Part shown: one piece after another, positions 1 through 14,129 of the stretch
How the letters are laid out: the number at the start of each line of letters is the position of its first letter
Numbering within the stretch: position 1 is the stretch's first letter
Assembly: GCF_027409185.1 (NCBI RefSeq)
Contig: NC_084461.1
Coordinates: 139,483,001-139,547,000, forward strand
Direction: 5' to 3'
DNA: 64,000 bases
Source: Cynocephalus volans
Taxonomy: Eukaryota; Chordata; Mammalia; Dermoptera; Cynocephalidae
The notes under the pieces: generated by a model
What the model was told of the DNA's origin: nothing
Seen by the model: only the letters and a program-made list of their open reading frames with translations
Databases searched by the model: none
Translations under genes and position numbers: made by a program

Positions 1-2313
<2,313 letters not shown>

Positions 2314-4900
2314 GCAGAAGGTCCTGCAGACCCTCCACCTGGAGGAGGAGCAGGAGAGAGAAAACCATGGCCAGCCTGCCACAGGATCCTACTGGACAGC
2401 ATGTGGGATGGACCTGGAAGCAAACAAGAACCTCCCCAAACACATCTACACCACTCCCAAGGGTGGGGCCTGTGCATGCTCTCCCATGACATTTCCATGG
2501 TGGTTTTTCCATAGTGTAAATGAAAAAAAAAAAACAGGGCAGTGTGTGCTTTTTTTCTTTTTCCTCCCCTCAACTGTACTAAGAGCTCCTAGTTTCACCC
2601 TTTCTGCATCCCATAGTCCCACTCATCTGTGGTTGGTTCCCATGACCTCCTCCCTAAGATGGCAACCTCCTCCCCAGTGCCCACATGTGACCCCCAGGAG
2701 TGAAGTCTCAGACTGAGAAGAGTGTGTGGCCGTGCCCAGAGATGTCAGCCCAGCCTGAAGGGAAGGCTCAGCTTTCTGGCTGCTCATCTCTTCTGGCTCC
2801 CTCAAGTTCCCCAGGTGACATCCCCTCCTGCTGTGGGTGCCAGAGATTCCACTGCCAAGTGTGCACTGGACCAGGCACTGAGAGCCAGGGTGAACAGAGG
2901 GAGAGGCTCCTGGTAGATGGTGTTGGCTTTGGCCTTTCAGTGGCTCCCCAAGCCCTGTCCTAACTCCGTTCTCAGCACAGTCCTCGAGAGAAGTCAGAAA
3001 TGCTTTCAAAGCTGTATACCAATGAGTGGGATTGGGCTAGAAAGTTAGTCAGTCCTGCTGTGCAGAAGCAGTATCTGTGAACACAGCATCTATGAGCAGT
3101 ATCTGGGAATTCCAGAGCCCAAAACAAAGCTTTTAGGCCATCTCATCAGCTTGGTGGTAAGATGCTACCTTTATTTCTTAAGCAAATACTTAGCACCAGG
3201 CCACACTGGGACTGCAGCATTGAACGAGTTGGTCATGGCATGGCCACCGCATTAGACAGTGACCAAATTAGGGTCAACTTCTTGTCACAGAATCTCTCCT
3301 CAAGGAGAACTCCCATAGGAAAGAAAATATGCAGTTATTTCAACAGAGGCCAAAAACATCTTGGGGACAGGGAGATGAGGAGTACTTGTGAGTGAGCTTT
3401 TAATACCAAAGGACACCAAAGAAGAGTCCTGCTTTACTGAGTCAAGTTTCACTGTTCTAGATGCTGAAATGCCCTTGGAACATTTTATCTTTCACTCTCT
3501 ACTTTCTGTTCTGTTAATGCTCCTTAAGTTAGATTTTGGGGTATGGATTCTCTCACAGGGGTATATTTACTTCCATTTTCCAGACCGAACCAAAATTTTT
3601 CTGCAGAATCTCCTACCAAGTATGGGGAGACCGTTTAGAAGGTCACAAGGCTTTGGGATATGAATGTCTTGTTAGAGAGCATGTCATTTTCGAAGGGAGT
3701 CTCTGGCCCTGCGCTTAAAAACATAGCTAGTGTGATATATGATACTTTCCTCCAGCCCAGAGAGGAAAAGAGAAGAGAAAATGGAAAGAATAATCCCCTC
3801 CCCCAGGGCAGATGAATGGGAATGATTACCACTAATCAGATGGCCCCATTTTTAACCCATGAAAAGTGCAAAGATGTGCCCATAGCAAGAGGTTGGTATG
3901 TACACTCATGCCCTAGAGTGAAGAACGGTGGGGCCAGTTGTGGTCCAAAGGCCACTTAGGTCAGATCTTGAGATTAGCACATTTGAGTGGAGATTTCTTA
4001 TGCACTACTTCAAACCCACTAATTCTGAATCTCTGGGAGTAAAGTCAGAAAGTGTGCATTTTCCACAAGCTACCGGAGTTATTCTGTTAAGCCACTGCTG
4101 CAAAGGAATCATTCTGCTCACCTTGAACTTTGAGCTATCTCTAAGCCATGAAAGAATTTGTAGGGAGGGAAGATGGTTCAAAGTAGAAGCTAGTATATCC
4201 TACTGCCTGGAGCTTCTACTTCCTATTAAGATTTCTCATTTTTTCCTCTTGATGACCATAGATCCATAGATGTGTCATTCCAGAGGCCAAAGAGAGGTTA
4301 TACCACATGGCAGAAATGCATGGTAGAATACTCCTTCAGAACCCACATGAGATCTCAGCTCCAGAGCCTTCCAAGCCTTCAGTCCTGTCTGAGGACAGTA
4401 GCTGACTCTCTCAGATAGATGACTAGTTATTAAGTTCTAGAGTTCATTCCAAATCCTTTCCCATTGCTTTGTGGAGACTTGGATCATCCATGTGATAAGA
4501 TTGCCATTTCAACAACCCACTCCTCACACCCTGATTTCCTAACCCTGAATTTGACCCTCTGGGCAGAGTCACATTATCCTCATGAGTTTTGATCCTAGTA
4601 AATTGTCTTCACTTTCAGGGAAGAGGTTTCATTTCCCTGGATCGCCAGCAGCACTTATTTATGAACACTGGATGAGTTTAATATCCTTTCCTCCCTGGTA
4701 TTACTGCCTTCCACCTTTTAATCTTGTGTGTGTTTAAGAACCAGGAAAAAAAAAAAAAACACTTGGGTTTTAAAAAGTTAAATTCTGTTTCAGAAATTGT
4801 CAAATGTACCATATTTGTATTAAGAGTTGGGGATTTTTGTACAATGAATTTACATTTATTTATGGTGACCTATTTACACTTGTGATCAAATGTTAAATTC
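2314..4900 (+). other. CYFIP2: probable CYFIP2 3' UTR
   Basis: This stretch lies directly downstream of the CYFIP2 stop and is mostly free of recognisable repeats. It ends in an AT-rich section (about 4730-4910) rich in TTTAT and TTAAAT words, as expected for a vertebrate 3' end. I saw no canonical AATAAA, so the end is only placed by the change in composition and my recollection that the human 3' UTR is a few kilobases long. Confidence 0.4.
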
Positions 4901-5299
4901 TTAAATCATATTTGCTGAAGATGGTATTTTGATTTGTACTTTGGGATACCTGTGTTGAGTTGATAAACATTTCCATCTCCATTAAAACTGCTTCCAAACT
5001 AGTAAAACCAGCATCTTCGTCTTGATTCCTAGTCATATTCCAATCCTTGTTGACCTGTGGAAGGCAACAGTAAAACTGACTAGAGAAACAACCTGAAAGA
5101 GAATAGAAGATAAAAAGATAGCAGGTCAATGCACCCTAAACTAATGGCTTAGCTTGCTTTTTTTCTCACTGGGGGAATTACATATTCACAAATTGATTTG
5201 CAATGAGCAAGAGACAGAAGATAGGTCTCACTCTTGGATTTCATAGTCTCACCGAGTGTGACTACGTACCCTACATCCCTAGTTTTAAGAGGAAGAATG

Positions 5300-5530
5300 G
5301 CAGCTAATATTTAATGAGGCCTAATATGTATAGGCACATGGCAAATCCTATACATTCATTCCTTCTAATCAGCCACAGTCACTATGTGGTATATTCCACG
5401 TTTTACAGAGAGGCCATAGTTTATAAAAGATAAACATAGAAAATAAACTGTTTACTTTCACAGTTACTATGTAACAGAGCTGGGATTTGAACCCAGTTCC
5501 AAAGCCTGGGCTTTTGCTGTCATACTACAA
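5300..5530 (-). repeat. MIR SINE
   Basis: It contains 'acagagctgggatttgaacccag' and a preceding 'ttttacagagaggc' stretch, the reverse complement of the MIR core and its tRNA-related head. Confidence 0.6.
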
Positions 5531-6251
5531 TGAGCTGATCAACCAGGCAAGACCCCAAAACTAGACTCGGGGATTTGGTCACCAGAATTTCAGGGCGTTG
5601 GGTCATTAAGATTGACTGGAGTCTGATATCAGGAGAGAGCCCAGCATGACAGGTGGCTGGGGAATTCCCAGGCTGAAGGGGAAAGGTAGCACCTGGGAAC
5701 CTCTCACATGCAACAGAAAAATGTTTGCTAGAAGGATGTGTTTAAGACCAGCGTCTGGGGTTAGGAACCTCACATTTCACACGGCACCAGCTTTCCTACT
5801 GAGATGTGTCCTAGAGGCATCGATGTCTCCTCCACTGCACTGGGCAAGACAGTCCCTACCAGCTCTGATATCCTGATCCTAGGTAATTTCCCTCTGTGTA
5901 CTTAGGGAGTTCTGATGACTTCCCAAACTCAACATCTTTCTCGACCGTGTGTCACATATTCCAAAAATTGCCATCATTCAGTGTCCTATGTTTGAGCTAG
6001 TGTCATTGGCAGACTTAGTTCTGAGAGATGCTCAGTGAAAAGGGGGTTCCACGGTCAAATATGTTTGGGGAACACTTCATGTTCTTTCCCCCTCTTGAAG
6101 ATCCACAATGCTGTGGAATCCTGCAGAACCTAATCAGCCTGGATTAACACCACATCTCCTAGATGGCCATGACCTTGAAAACCCCTTTCTCTTCAACACT
6201 AGTCACCTTCTTCTGGAACACACTTTGAAAAAACACTGGGCTAAGGGTATG

Positions 6252-6300
6252 GAAGTCCATGTAAAAAATATTTTTCTTTTTACATTTTTACATGGACTTC
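6252..6300. repeat. perfect 16-bp inverted repeat (hairpin)
   Basis: GAAGTCCATGTAAAAA (6252-6267) is exactly complementary to TTTTTACATGGACTTC (6285-6300) across a 17-base T-rich loop. No known family was recognised. Confidence 0.85.
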
Positions 6301-6444
6301 TTCTCCCACAGGAGAAGAACCAGAAGAACCATGGCACATAAGCAGTCATGACACTAAGGCACAATTAGGGAAGCAAGGACCTGGCAAAGTATTGAAGGAT
6401 TTCAAATGGGAGTGGGAAGCATTTTGATGAGGGGAGAGAATAGG

Positions 6445-6830
6445 GTAGTGCTGTCATAAATACCACAGACTGGGTGGTTTAAATAATAGAAATTTATTTT
6501 CTTACAGTTTTGCAGGCTGGAAGTCCAAGATCAAGATGTCTGCAAAGTTGGTTTCTCCAAGTCCTCTCTTCTTGGCTTTTGGGTGACCCTCTTCTCCTTG
6601 TGTCCTCATATGGTCTTCCCTTTTTGTGTATCTGTGTCATAATCTTTTCTTATAAAGACACCAGTCATATTGGATTAGAGCCCACCCTAATGACCTCAGT
6701 TTAACTTAATTACCTCTTTAGAGGCACTGTTCCCAAATACAGCCACATTCTGAGGAACTGAGGGTTAGGACTTCAACATATAGATTGTGGGGGGTGGGGA
6801 GATAACAACTCAAGCCCAGACACGGGATGG
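6445..6830 (-). mobile_element. MaLR-type LTR (MLT1/MST-like), antisense
   Basis: 'accacagactgggtggttt', 'aatttattttcttacagttt', 'gaggctggaagtccaagatca'-like and 'ccctaatgacctcagttta' are the reverse complement of the standard MaLR LTR landmarks. The subfamily is not assigned. Confidence 0.65.
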
Positions 6831-7664
6831 TTCTGGAGAAGGTGCTGTCTCTGGGGGTCGTAGGCAGTTTCTGGGCTGGCATGCCATTCCTTTGTGAAAA
6901 CACTTCTCGAACACTATTTGTAAGACTTTATATAAGATTAGGAAGAAAGAGGAGAGGATTATGGGCATATGGCAGTGTAGGAAGCACAAGGAACCTGTCT
7001 CCCCACTTAGACAACAATCATACTGGCAGAATCTGTTTGATGTAACTATTTTGGAACTCTGGAGTCTATTGAAGCTTCCTAACTTCCAGGGGAAGGCTTA
7101 GATAGTAATTACAGTTAATTTTGGTCAATTTCAGCTCTTAGCTCAGTAGCAGCTACACATCCTCCATCCCCAAACCCCATGGCAGGCAGCTGTGCACATG
7201 TTCCTGGAACAGTTTGCACATACCTCATAGGAGCCAGGGAGGGCAATATGGACTTTGTCCTCCAAATATTGGGGATCTATGTCCTAATCACTGATCGCTG
7301 CTTATGACTACAGAGGTGCAAGCACAGGCAGGCAGCCACGTTGTGCTCCCGAACAGCCACTGCTGTTGCAAGCCCCTCCCACTCCAGCTGAAGAAACTTT
7401 CAAGAGATTTAAAGGGCTAGTGTCCTTTTTATTCCCTGCCCACCCCCACTATTTTCTCTTTTTCCCCTTTTGGGAGCCAGACATTAAAGACTAGGACATT
7501 CAAAAGCAAATGCATAGAAAGGAGGAATTAGAAAGTAACCATGCATGCACAGGGCAAGGTGCAGTCTTGGAAAAAACCTGCGAAGACACTAAGTTTATAC
7601 CTGAGGGTGATTCTTAGCATGGAGACAGCCTACAACAATAAAAAATAAAACAAAAAATTGAAAA

Positions 7665-7766
7665 GGCTGGCCAGTTAGCTCAGTTGATTAGCGCACAGTG
7701 TTGATAACACCAAGGTCAAGGGTTTGGATCCCTGTACCAGCCAGCCACCCAAAACAAAACAAAACT
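7665..7766 (+). mobile_element. tRNA-Ile-like monomer SINE
   Basis: The unit resembles tRNA-Ile: 'ggctggccagttagctcag' leads into A box TAGCTCAGTTG (7676-7686), 'gttgataacaccaaggtc' occupies the anticodon-arm region, and B box GGTTTGGATCC lies at 7721-7731. A CAAAA-rich tail follows. There is no proper folding CCA-ready 3' end, so it is a SINE and not a tRNA gene. It fits a colugo CYN-type monomer. Confidence 0.8.
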
Positions 7767-9560
7767 GGCGAGGAGGAAGAATCTTATTTCCAAAATTAAC
7801 ATGTTATTAGATCCAAATGTCCAGTTTTCAACAAAAAATCACAAGGCATACAAAGAAACAGGAAAATATAGCCCATACAAAGGAAGAAAAAAAATAAACA
7901 GAAACTGTTCATGAGAAAGACCTGAGGGCAGACCAACCAAATACTGTAGAACACCTGTCTTACATGCTGAAAGAACTAAAGGAAGACATGGAGAAAGCCA
8001 AGAAACAATGTATGAAACAAATGGAAATATCAATAGATAGAAAACCTAAAATGAAACCAAAAAGAAATTCTAGAACTGAAAAGTACAACAGAAATAATAA
8101 AAAATTCACTAGAGAAATTCAAAGGCAGATATGAGGAGATAGAATCAGTGAACTTGAAGATAGGACAATTAAAATTATCAAGTCTGAGGAACAGAAAAAA
8201 AAAAACGATTGCAGACAAGTTAACAGAGCCTAAGGAACTAGTGGGATACCATCAAATAAACCAACGTAATCATCGTGGGAGTCCCAGAACAAAGACAAAG
8301 GGGTGAAGAGATTATTTGAAGAAGCAATTGCCAAAATAATTCCCAAATTTGACAAAAGACATGAATATAAATATCCAAGAAACTCACTATAAGTAGGATG
8401 AACTCAAAGAGACCCATACTGAGACACATTATAACTGAACTATTGAAAGACAAAGAGCAAATCTTGAAAGCAGCAAGAAAGAAGCAACTCATCCCATGCA
8501 AGGGATAGTCAATAAGATTAACAGATTTCTCATCCAATAAGTTTGGAGACCGGAAGGCAGTGAGCTGATATATTTAAAGTGCTAAAAGAAAAAAACTGAC
8601 AACCAAGAATTTTATATACAGCAAAACTGTCCTTCAAAAGTGATGGAGAAATTACAACATTCCCAGATAAACAAAAGTTGAGGAGTTTGTAGCCATCAGA
8701 CCTGCCCTGCAAGAAATACTAAAGGAAGTCCTGCAGGTTGAAATAAAAGGACACTAGACAGTAACATAAAGCCATACAAAGAAATAAAGACCTCAGTAAA
8801 AGTAAATGCCTGGGCAATTTTCAAAGCCAGTATTATTGTAGCGATGGTCTGTAACTATTTTTGTTTTGATGATTTAAAAGACTAAAGACAATTAGTAGTC
8901 TAAAAACTAGTTATTGTAATGTAGGTTTGTAATTCCACATTTTGTTTTCTACATAATTTAAGAGACTAATGCATTTACAAAATAATTAGAATGTTTTTGA
9001 ATGCACAAAGTACAAAGATGTAATATTGTGATATCAATAACTGAAAGAGGTGGAGACAGAGCAGTAAATGAGCAGATCTTCTGTGTGTTGCTGAGGCTAT
9101 TAAAGCTGATATAAATTCAAATTAGAGTGTTATAACTTTAGGATGTTAAATTAGTACTCATGGTAACCACAAAGAAAATAGTTATAGAATTTACACAAAA
9201 GGAAGTGAGAAGGGAATTAAGATGTTTTACTAGTTAAAAAAAATCACCTAAACACAAGAGACAATACAGAAAATGAGACAAAAATGCTGTAAGATATAAA
9301 AAAGTGAATAGCAAAATAACAGAAGTAACTCAGTAATTACTTTAAATGTAATTGGATTAAACACTCCAGTCAAAAGACAAATTGGCAGAATAGATTTTTT
9401 TAGAAGTGATCCAACTGTGTGCTGTCTACAAAAGACTCCCTTAAGATCCAAAGACATAAATAGGTTGAAAGATATTCCATATAAATAGTAACCAGAACAG
9501 AGCAGGTATGGCAATACTAATATCAAACAAGATAGACTTTAATTTAAAAGTTTCACAATG

Positions 9561-9708
9561 GGCCAGCCTGTGGCTCACTCGGGAGAGTGTGGTGCTGATA
9601 ACACCAAGGCCCCGGGTTCGGATCCCATATAGGGATGGCCGGTTTGCTCACTGGCTGAGCGTGGTGCTGACAACACCAAGCCAAGGGTTAAGATCCCCTT
9701 ACCGGTCA

Positions 9709-9742
<34 letters not shown>
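9561..9742 (+). mobile_element. dimeric tRNA-Ile-like SINE with poly(A)
   Basis: Two tRNA-Ile-like units are joined head to tail. The first runs from 'ggccagcctgtggctcactc' with B box GGTTCGGATCC (9615-9625). The second starts near 9637 ('ggccggtttgctcactgg') and carries a degenerate B box (GGGTTAAGATCCCC). A poly(A) tail follows (9715-9742). It sits inside the L1 and is therefore younger than it. The dimer structure is that of CYN elements described from flying lemurs, as far as I recall. Confidence 0.85.
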
Positions 9743-9743
<1 letters not shown>

Positions 9744-10208
9744 AAATGATCAGCACAAGTGACAGCTTTAGCTAGACGGACTAAGGGAAAAAAGGACTCC
9801 CATTACTGAACTGAGAAAAAGACATGAGGATGTTACTATGGATTCTACAGGAAAAGGTGAGTACTATGAATAATTGCACAGATGAGTATAGGGACCATGA
9901 ACAATCGCTCTCCAACAAATGGGATAACCTAAGTAAAATGGAGAAATTCCTAGAAACACGAAACTTAGAAACACAAAGCCAAGGTTGAATTACCAAAAAA
10001 ATTTTTGAATAGACCTATAACAAGTAGAAAAAATGGAATAAGCAATCCTGAATTTTACAATAAAGAAAAGCCCTGGACCTGATGGCTTCAAAGGTAAATT
10101 CTACCAACAATTAAGATTTAACACTAATCCTTCTCCAATTTCCCCCACCCCAAAAAAGTGAAGTGGAGGGAATACGTCCTAACTCATTCTATGAAGCCAG
10201 TATTATCC

Positions 10209-10660
10209 TGATGCCTGCAAGACAGTTCTCTGTTTGGTCCTGGATTGACCCAGTTCTCCTGTTTTTTGTGTATAGTTCTCTGGAATAACTATAGAATGCA
10301 CTGGGAATGTAACATGCTCACAAGGAGATAATGGCCAGAACAGCCTGGGCCCCATCTTGGTCGCCCCCAGAAACAAGAAGTTAACATTTAGCCCAGTGAG
10401 GTACATGGCCCTGAGACATAAAACCCAGGGTGGGCTGATTTCTGGGGTTCCTCAACTGTGGTTCAAGAGGGCCATGGGCAGATAAAATTTCATCCACCTT
10501 GGTCAGCTTTCCTGACCCTTGGGAGACCAGCAAACAATGAATCATAGGCATCTGTTGTCTCTTGCTGCCTGTCTTTAAGTAATAAACCCACTTCATGTAA
10601 CTTGCGTGTGTGAGTGATTCTTTCTCAGATTCAGACAAGTTGGTAACCAGTGCACAGTGA
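10209..10660 (+). mobile_element. LTR-like insertion in L1 ORF2 (boundaries approximate)
   Basis: L1 ORF2 similarity stops after 'agccagtattatcctga' and resumes at 'ataataccaaagccaaag'. Those two points are adjacent in L1, so about 450 bp is inserted. The insert carries AATAAA at about 10580, preceded by 'ctgcctgtctttaag' and followed by a T/G-rich segment, as in a retroviral LTR. A clean target duplication could not be fixed. The family is not recognised. Confidence 0.6.
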
Positions 10661-13189
10661 ACCTGCTTTATAATACCAAAGCCAAAGACTCTATAGGAAA
10701 ACTACAAACCATATCCCTTATAAATCTTGATGTAAAAATTCTCAACAAAATACTAGCACACAGAATTAAAAAGCTTAATAAAGGATTATACTCTATGACC
10801 AAGGGGGTGTTATTCCTGGCATGCAAGGATGGTTCTACATACAAAAATCAATGTGATATGCCACCTTAACAGAGTGAAGGAAAGAAACTACACGGTCATC
10901 CCAAATGATGCCATAAAAGCATTCTTACAAAATTCAATACCCTTTCATGATAAAAGAAAAAACACGTAACAAAGTAGGAATAGGAGGAAACTACCTCACC
11001 ATAATAAAAGCCACATATGAAAAACTCACAGCAAATATATTCAATGGTGAAAGACTAGAAGCTTTTTCTCTAGAACCAGGAACAAGGCAGGGATGCCTGC
11101 TTTGGCCATTTGTATTCAATATAGTACTGGAAGTGTTACCAGTGCAATTAGGCAAGAAAAAGAAATAAAAGGCATCCAAATGAGAAAGGAAAAAGAAAAA
11201 TTATCTTTACAAAGTGATATTAAAACTAATAAATAAATTCAAAAAAGTAGGAGGATGCAAAGTCAACACACGAAAAACAGTTGCATTTCTATGTACAAAC
11301 AATGGGCAATCTAGAAAGAAAATTAAGAAAATAACTTCATTTACAATAGCACCAAAAAGAATAAAATACTTAGGAATTAACCAAGGAAGTCAAAGACTTG
11401 TACAATGCAGGTAACAAACCATCACTGAAAGAAACTACATAAGACATAAATAAGTGTAAAGACGTCTATGTTAATGATTGGAAGACTTAGTATTGTTAGG
11501 ATAGTCAGTACTACCCAAAGTGATCTACAGATTCAATGCAATCCCTATCAAAATCCCAGTGATGTTTTTTGAAGACATTGAAAACTTCATCCAAAAGTTC
11601 ATGTAGAATTTCAAGCGACCCTGAAGAGCCAGAACAATCTTTAAAAAGAATTGGAGGACTCACACTTCCTGATAGCAAAATGTACTGAAAAGCTAAAGTA
11701 ATCAAAACAGTGTGGCACTGGCATAAAGACAGACATATAGACCAATGGAATAGAATAGAGAGCCTAGGAAAAGAAAAAACAAAATTAAAAAACCCTTGCA
11801 TATATAAGCAAATGACTTTTGAAAGGGTGCCAAGACCATTTATGAGAAAAAGTCCTTTCAACAGCAGGTGCTGGGAAACTGTATATTCACATGCAGAAGA
11901 ATGAAAGTTGACTCTTCCCTAACACCATATCAAAAATTAACTCAAAATTGATCAAAGGCCTAAACATAAGAGCTAAAGCAATAAAAACTCTTAGGAAAAA
12001 ATGTAGGGGAGAAGTTTTATGACACTAAATTTGACAGTGATTTCTTTAATATGACACTGAAAGCACAGGCAACGAAAGAAAAAATAGACAAATTGAGTTT
12101 CATGAGAAGTAGAAAGTTCTGTACATCAAAGGACACCATCAACAAGGCAACCTACGAAATGAGAAAATATTTGCAAATCATACATCTGATAAGGGATTAA
12201 TATCTAGAATATACTTAGAAATCCTGAAACTCAACAACCCAATTCAAAAATGGGCAAAGGACTTGAATAGGCATTTCTCTAAAGAAGATATACAAACAGT
12301 TAACAAACATCATGAAAGCATGTTCAACATCGCTAATCATTAGGGAAATGCAAATCAAAACTACACCTCACTCCCATTAGAATGGCTATAATCAAAAAAA
12401 GAAAAAAAATGTTGGTGAAGATGTGGAAAGCTTAGAATGTTTGTGAACTAATGATACAAATGTAAAATGGTACAGCTGCTACGTAAAACAGTATGGAAGT
12501 TCCTCAAAAATTTAAATGCAGACTTACCATATGATCCAGCAATTCTACTTCTAGGTATATACTCAAACAAATTGAAAGCAGGGACTCAAACAGATATTTA
12601 TACACCCATGTTTATAGCAGCATTATTCATAATATCTAAAAGGTGGACATAACCCAAGCATTCATTGATAGGATGGATAAACTAAATGTGTTACATATAC
12701 ACACAAAAATATTACTCAGCCTTAAGGAAGAAAATTCTGATGCTACAACATGATGAACTTTGAGGACATTATGCTAAGTGAAATAAGACAGTCACAAAAA
12801 GACAAATTCTACATGATTCCACATATGTGAGGTACCTAGAATATTCAAATTCATAGAAACAGAAAGCAGAAAGATGGTTGCTAGGGCTGAGTAGAGGGCG
12901 AGCGGGTAACTATTGTTCAATGGGTACAGTTTCAGTTTTGCAAGATTAAAAGTGTTGTGGAGATGGACCGTGGTGATGGTTGCACAATAACATGAATGTA
13001 CTTAATATCATTGAATTGTACAGTTAAAAATGGTTAAGATGGTAAACTTTATGTTATGTGTATCTTATCACAACAAAGAAGTTGAAAAACAAATCTGTCA
13101 TGACCACAGACCTAAGGGAACCCGTGGAGTTATAGGAGAGATAAGATATGCATACAGTGAATCAGAGTGTGAAGAATATGGTGAGCTCT

Positions 13190-13425
13190 AATAATCACGA
13201 GCATTTTTTGAGCTTTCTCCATGCCAGGCATCAGATACAGAGCTTTATATACCTCATCTGTTTAAACCTCACACAAACTTTCAGGAGGTAGGTACTGTTA
13301 TTTGCCCCCATTTTATAGATGAAGATACTGGGACACAAGTCTCACAGCTGGTAAGGGATGAAGCTAGGATTCAAAGTCCAATCAGTCTGGATCCAAGTCC
13401 AGGCTCTTATCCACTAAGCATGTAA
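13190..13425 (-). repeat. MIR SINE
   Basis: The order 'ccaggcatcagatacagagctttatatacctcat', 'ttatagatgaagatactgggac' and 'cacagctggtaaggg' is a reverse-complement MIR. Confidence 0.75.
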
Positions 13426-13732
13426 CAATATGCGTCCGGTGCCTCTATCCTATGGGATCCCAAGATGGAGCCACACGACATATTTTGGGAGAATGAGGAA
13501 GTAGAAAGCTGTTCCAACCTGAGACAGATGAAAGGGTGAGGGCGATATCACGGAGGCCTTCGTGGAAGAGGTTCCATTTGGGCCTGAACTTAAAAAATGA
13601 GAATTTGAACACATGCATGGAGAGAGAGAAGCATGGGAGCACCAAGAGATTGAAAAGACGTAATCTACCAACAAATGGTGACCAAGAGATGGTCCTGACC
13701 ACTACCAGCTTACGTCAGGTGAAACATGCTTG

Positions 13733-14125
13733 TATAAGTCCATTTCTCTTGCTGATAACAAAATACATGGAACTGGGTAATTTATAAGAAAGTGAAATTT
13801 ATTGCTTACAGCTTCAGAGGCTAGGAAGTCCGAAGTCCAGGGAACAGAGCTGGTGAAGGCCTAGGTAGTGACAGTACCACAGGAGTCTCACATGACAGAA
13901 GACAGAAGAGCGCAGAGACTAGTCTCTTCATGCATTGTCCTTTAAAGCCCTCAGAACCACGCCCATAACCACCATTTTTAATCCATTCACTACTGCATGG
14001 TCCTATGATCTAATCACCTCTTCAAGGCCCCACCTTTCAGTTACCATAATAGGATTTCCCACCCTTGATTGTTACAGTGACGATTAAGCTTCAGTGAGGT
14101 TGGGGGAGCACCCAGTCTACAGCAA
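13733..14125 (-). mobile_element. MaLR-type LTR (MST/THE1-like), antisense
   Basis: 'atggaactgggtaatttataa', 'aatttattgcttacagc' and 'ctaatcacctcttcaaggccccacc' are the reverse complement of MST/THE1-like LTR landmarks. Confidence 0.7.
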
Positions 14126-14129
14126 TGCT

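Larger units (their letters stand above)
4910..6440. other. intergenic DNA without a gene; one MIR
   Basis: I see no exon with splice signals and protein similarity here. The stretch holds a MIR (5300-5530) and a perfect short hairpin (6252-6300). Otherwise it looks like ordinary intergenic sequence just downstream of CYFIP2. Confidence 0.5.
6955..13085 (+). mobile_element. nearly full-length decayed L1 with nested insertions
   Basis: The 5' UTR-like start (about 6960: 'tgtaggaagcacaaggaacctgtctcc'-type wording) is followed by ORF1-like sequence (about 7870-8760) and ORF2-like sequence (about 9270-12830). The reverse-transcriptase remnant [21 protein letters not shown] lies at about 11070-11140. 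The 3' UTR ends near 13085. Many stops and indels break both ORFs, so it is inactive. It is interrupted by a monomer SINE (7665-7766), a dimer SINE (9561-9742) and an LTR (about 10209-10660). The layout fits an L1M-class element inserted sense relative to CYFIP2 and NIPAL4. Confidence 0.85.

Noticed and set aside
6252-6300. microRNA precursor
   Set aside because: The stem is only 16 bp with a T-rich loop and no extended paired flanks, too short for a normal precursor; kept only as a hairpin.
7665-7745. possible functional tRNA-Ile gene
   Set aside because: The acceptor and anticodon stems are degenerate, the unit is followed by a CAAAA tail and lies in an L1; it is a SINE.
9594-9762. short open frames within SINE and poly(A)
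   Set aside because: Translation of a dimeric SINE plus poly-Lys; not a gene.
10657-11414. short frames with reverse-transcriptase-like peptides
   Set aside because: They are fragments of the broken L1 ORF2, not an independent or intact gene.
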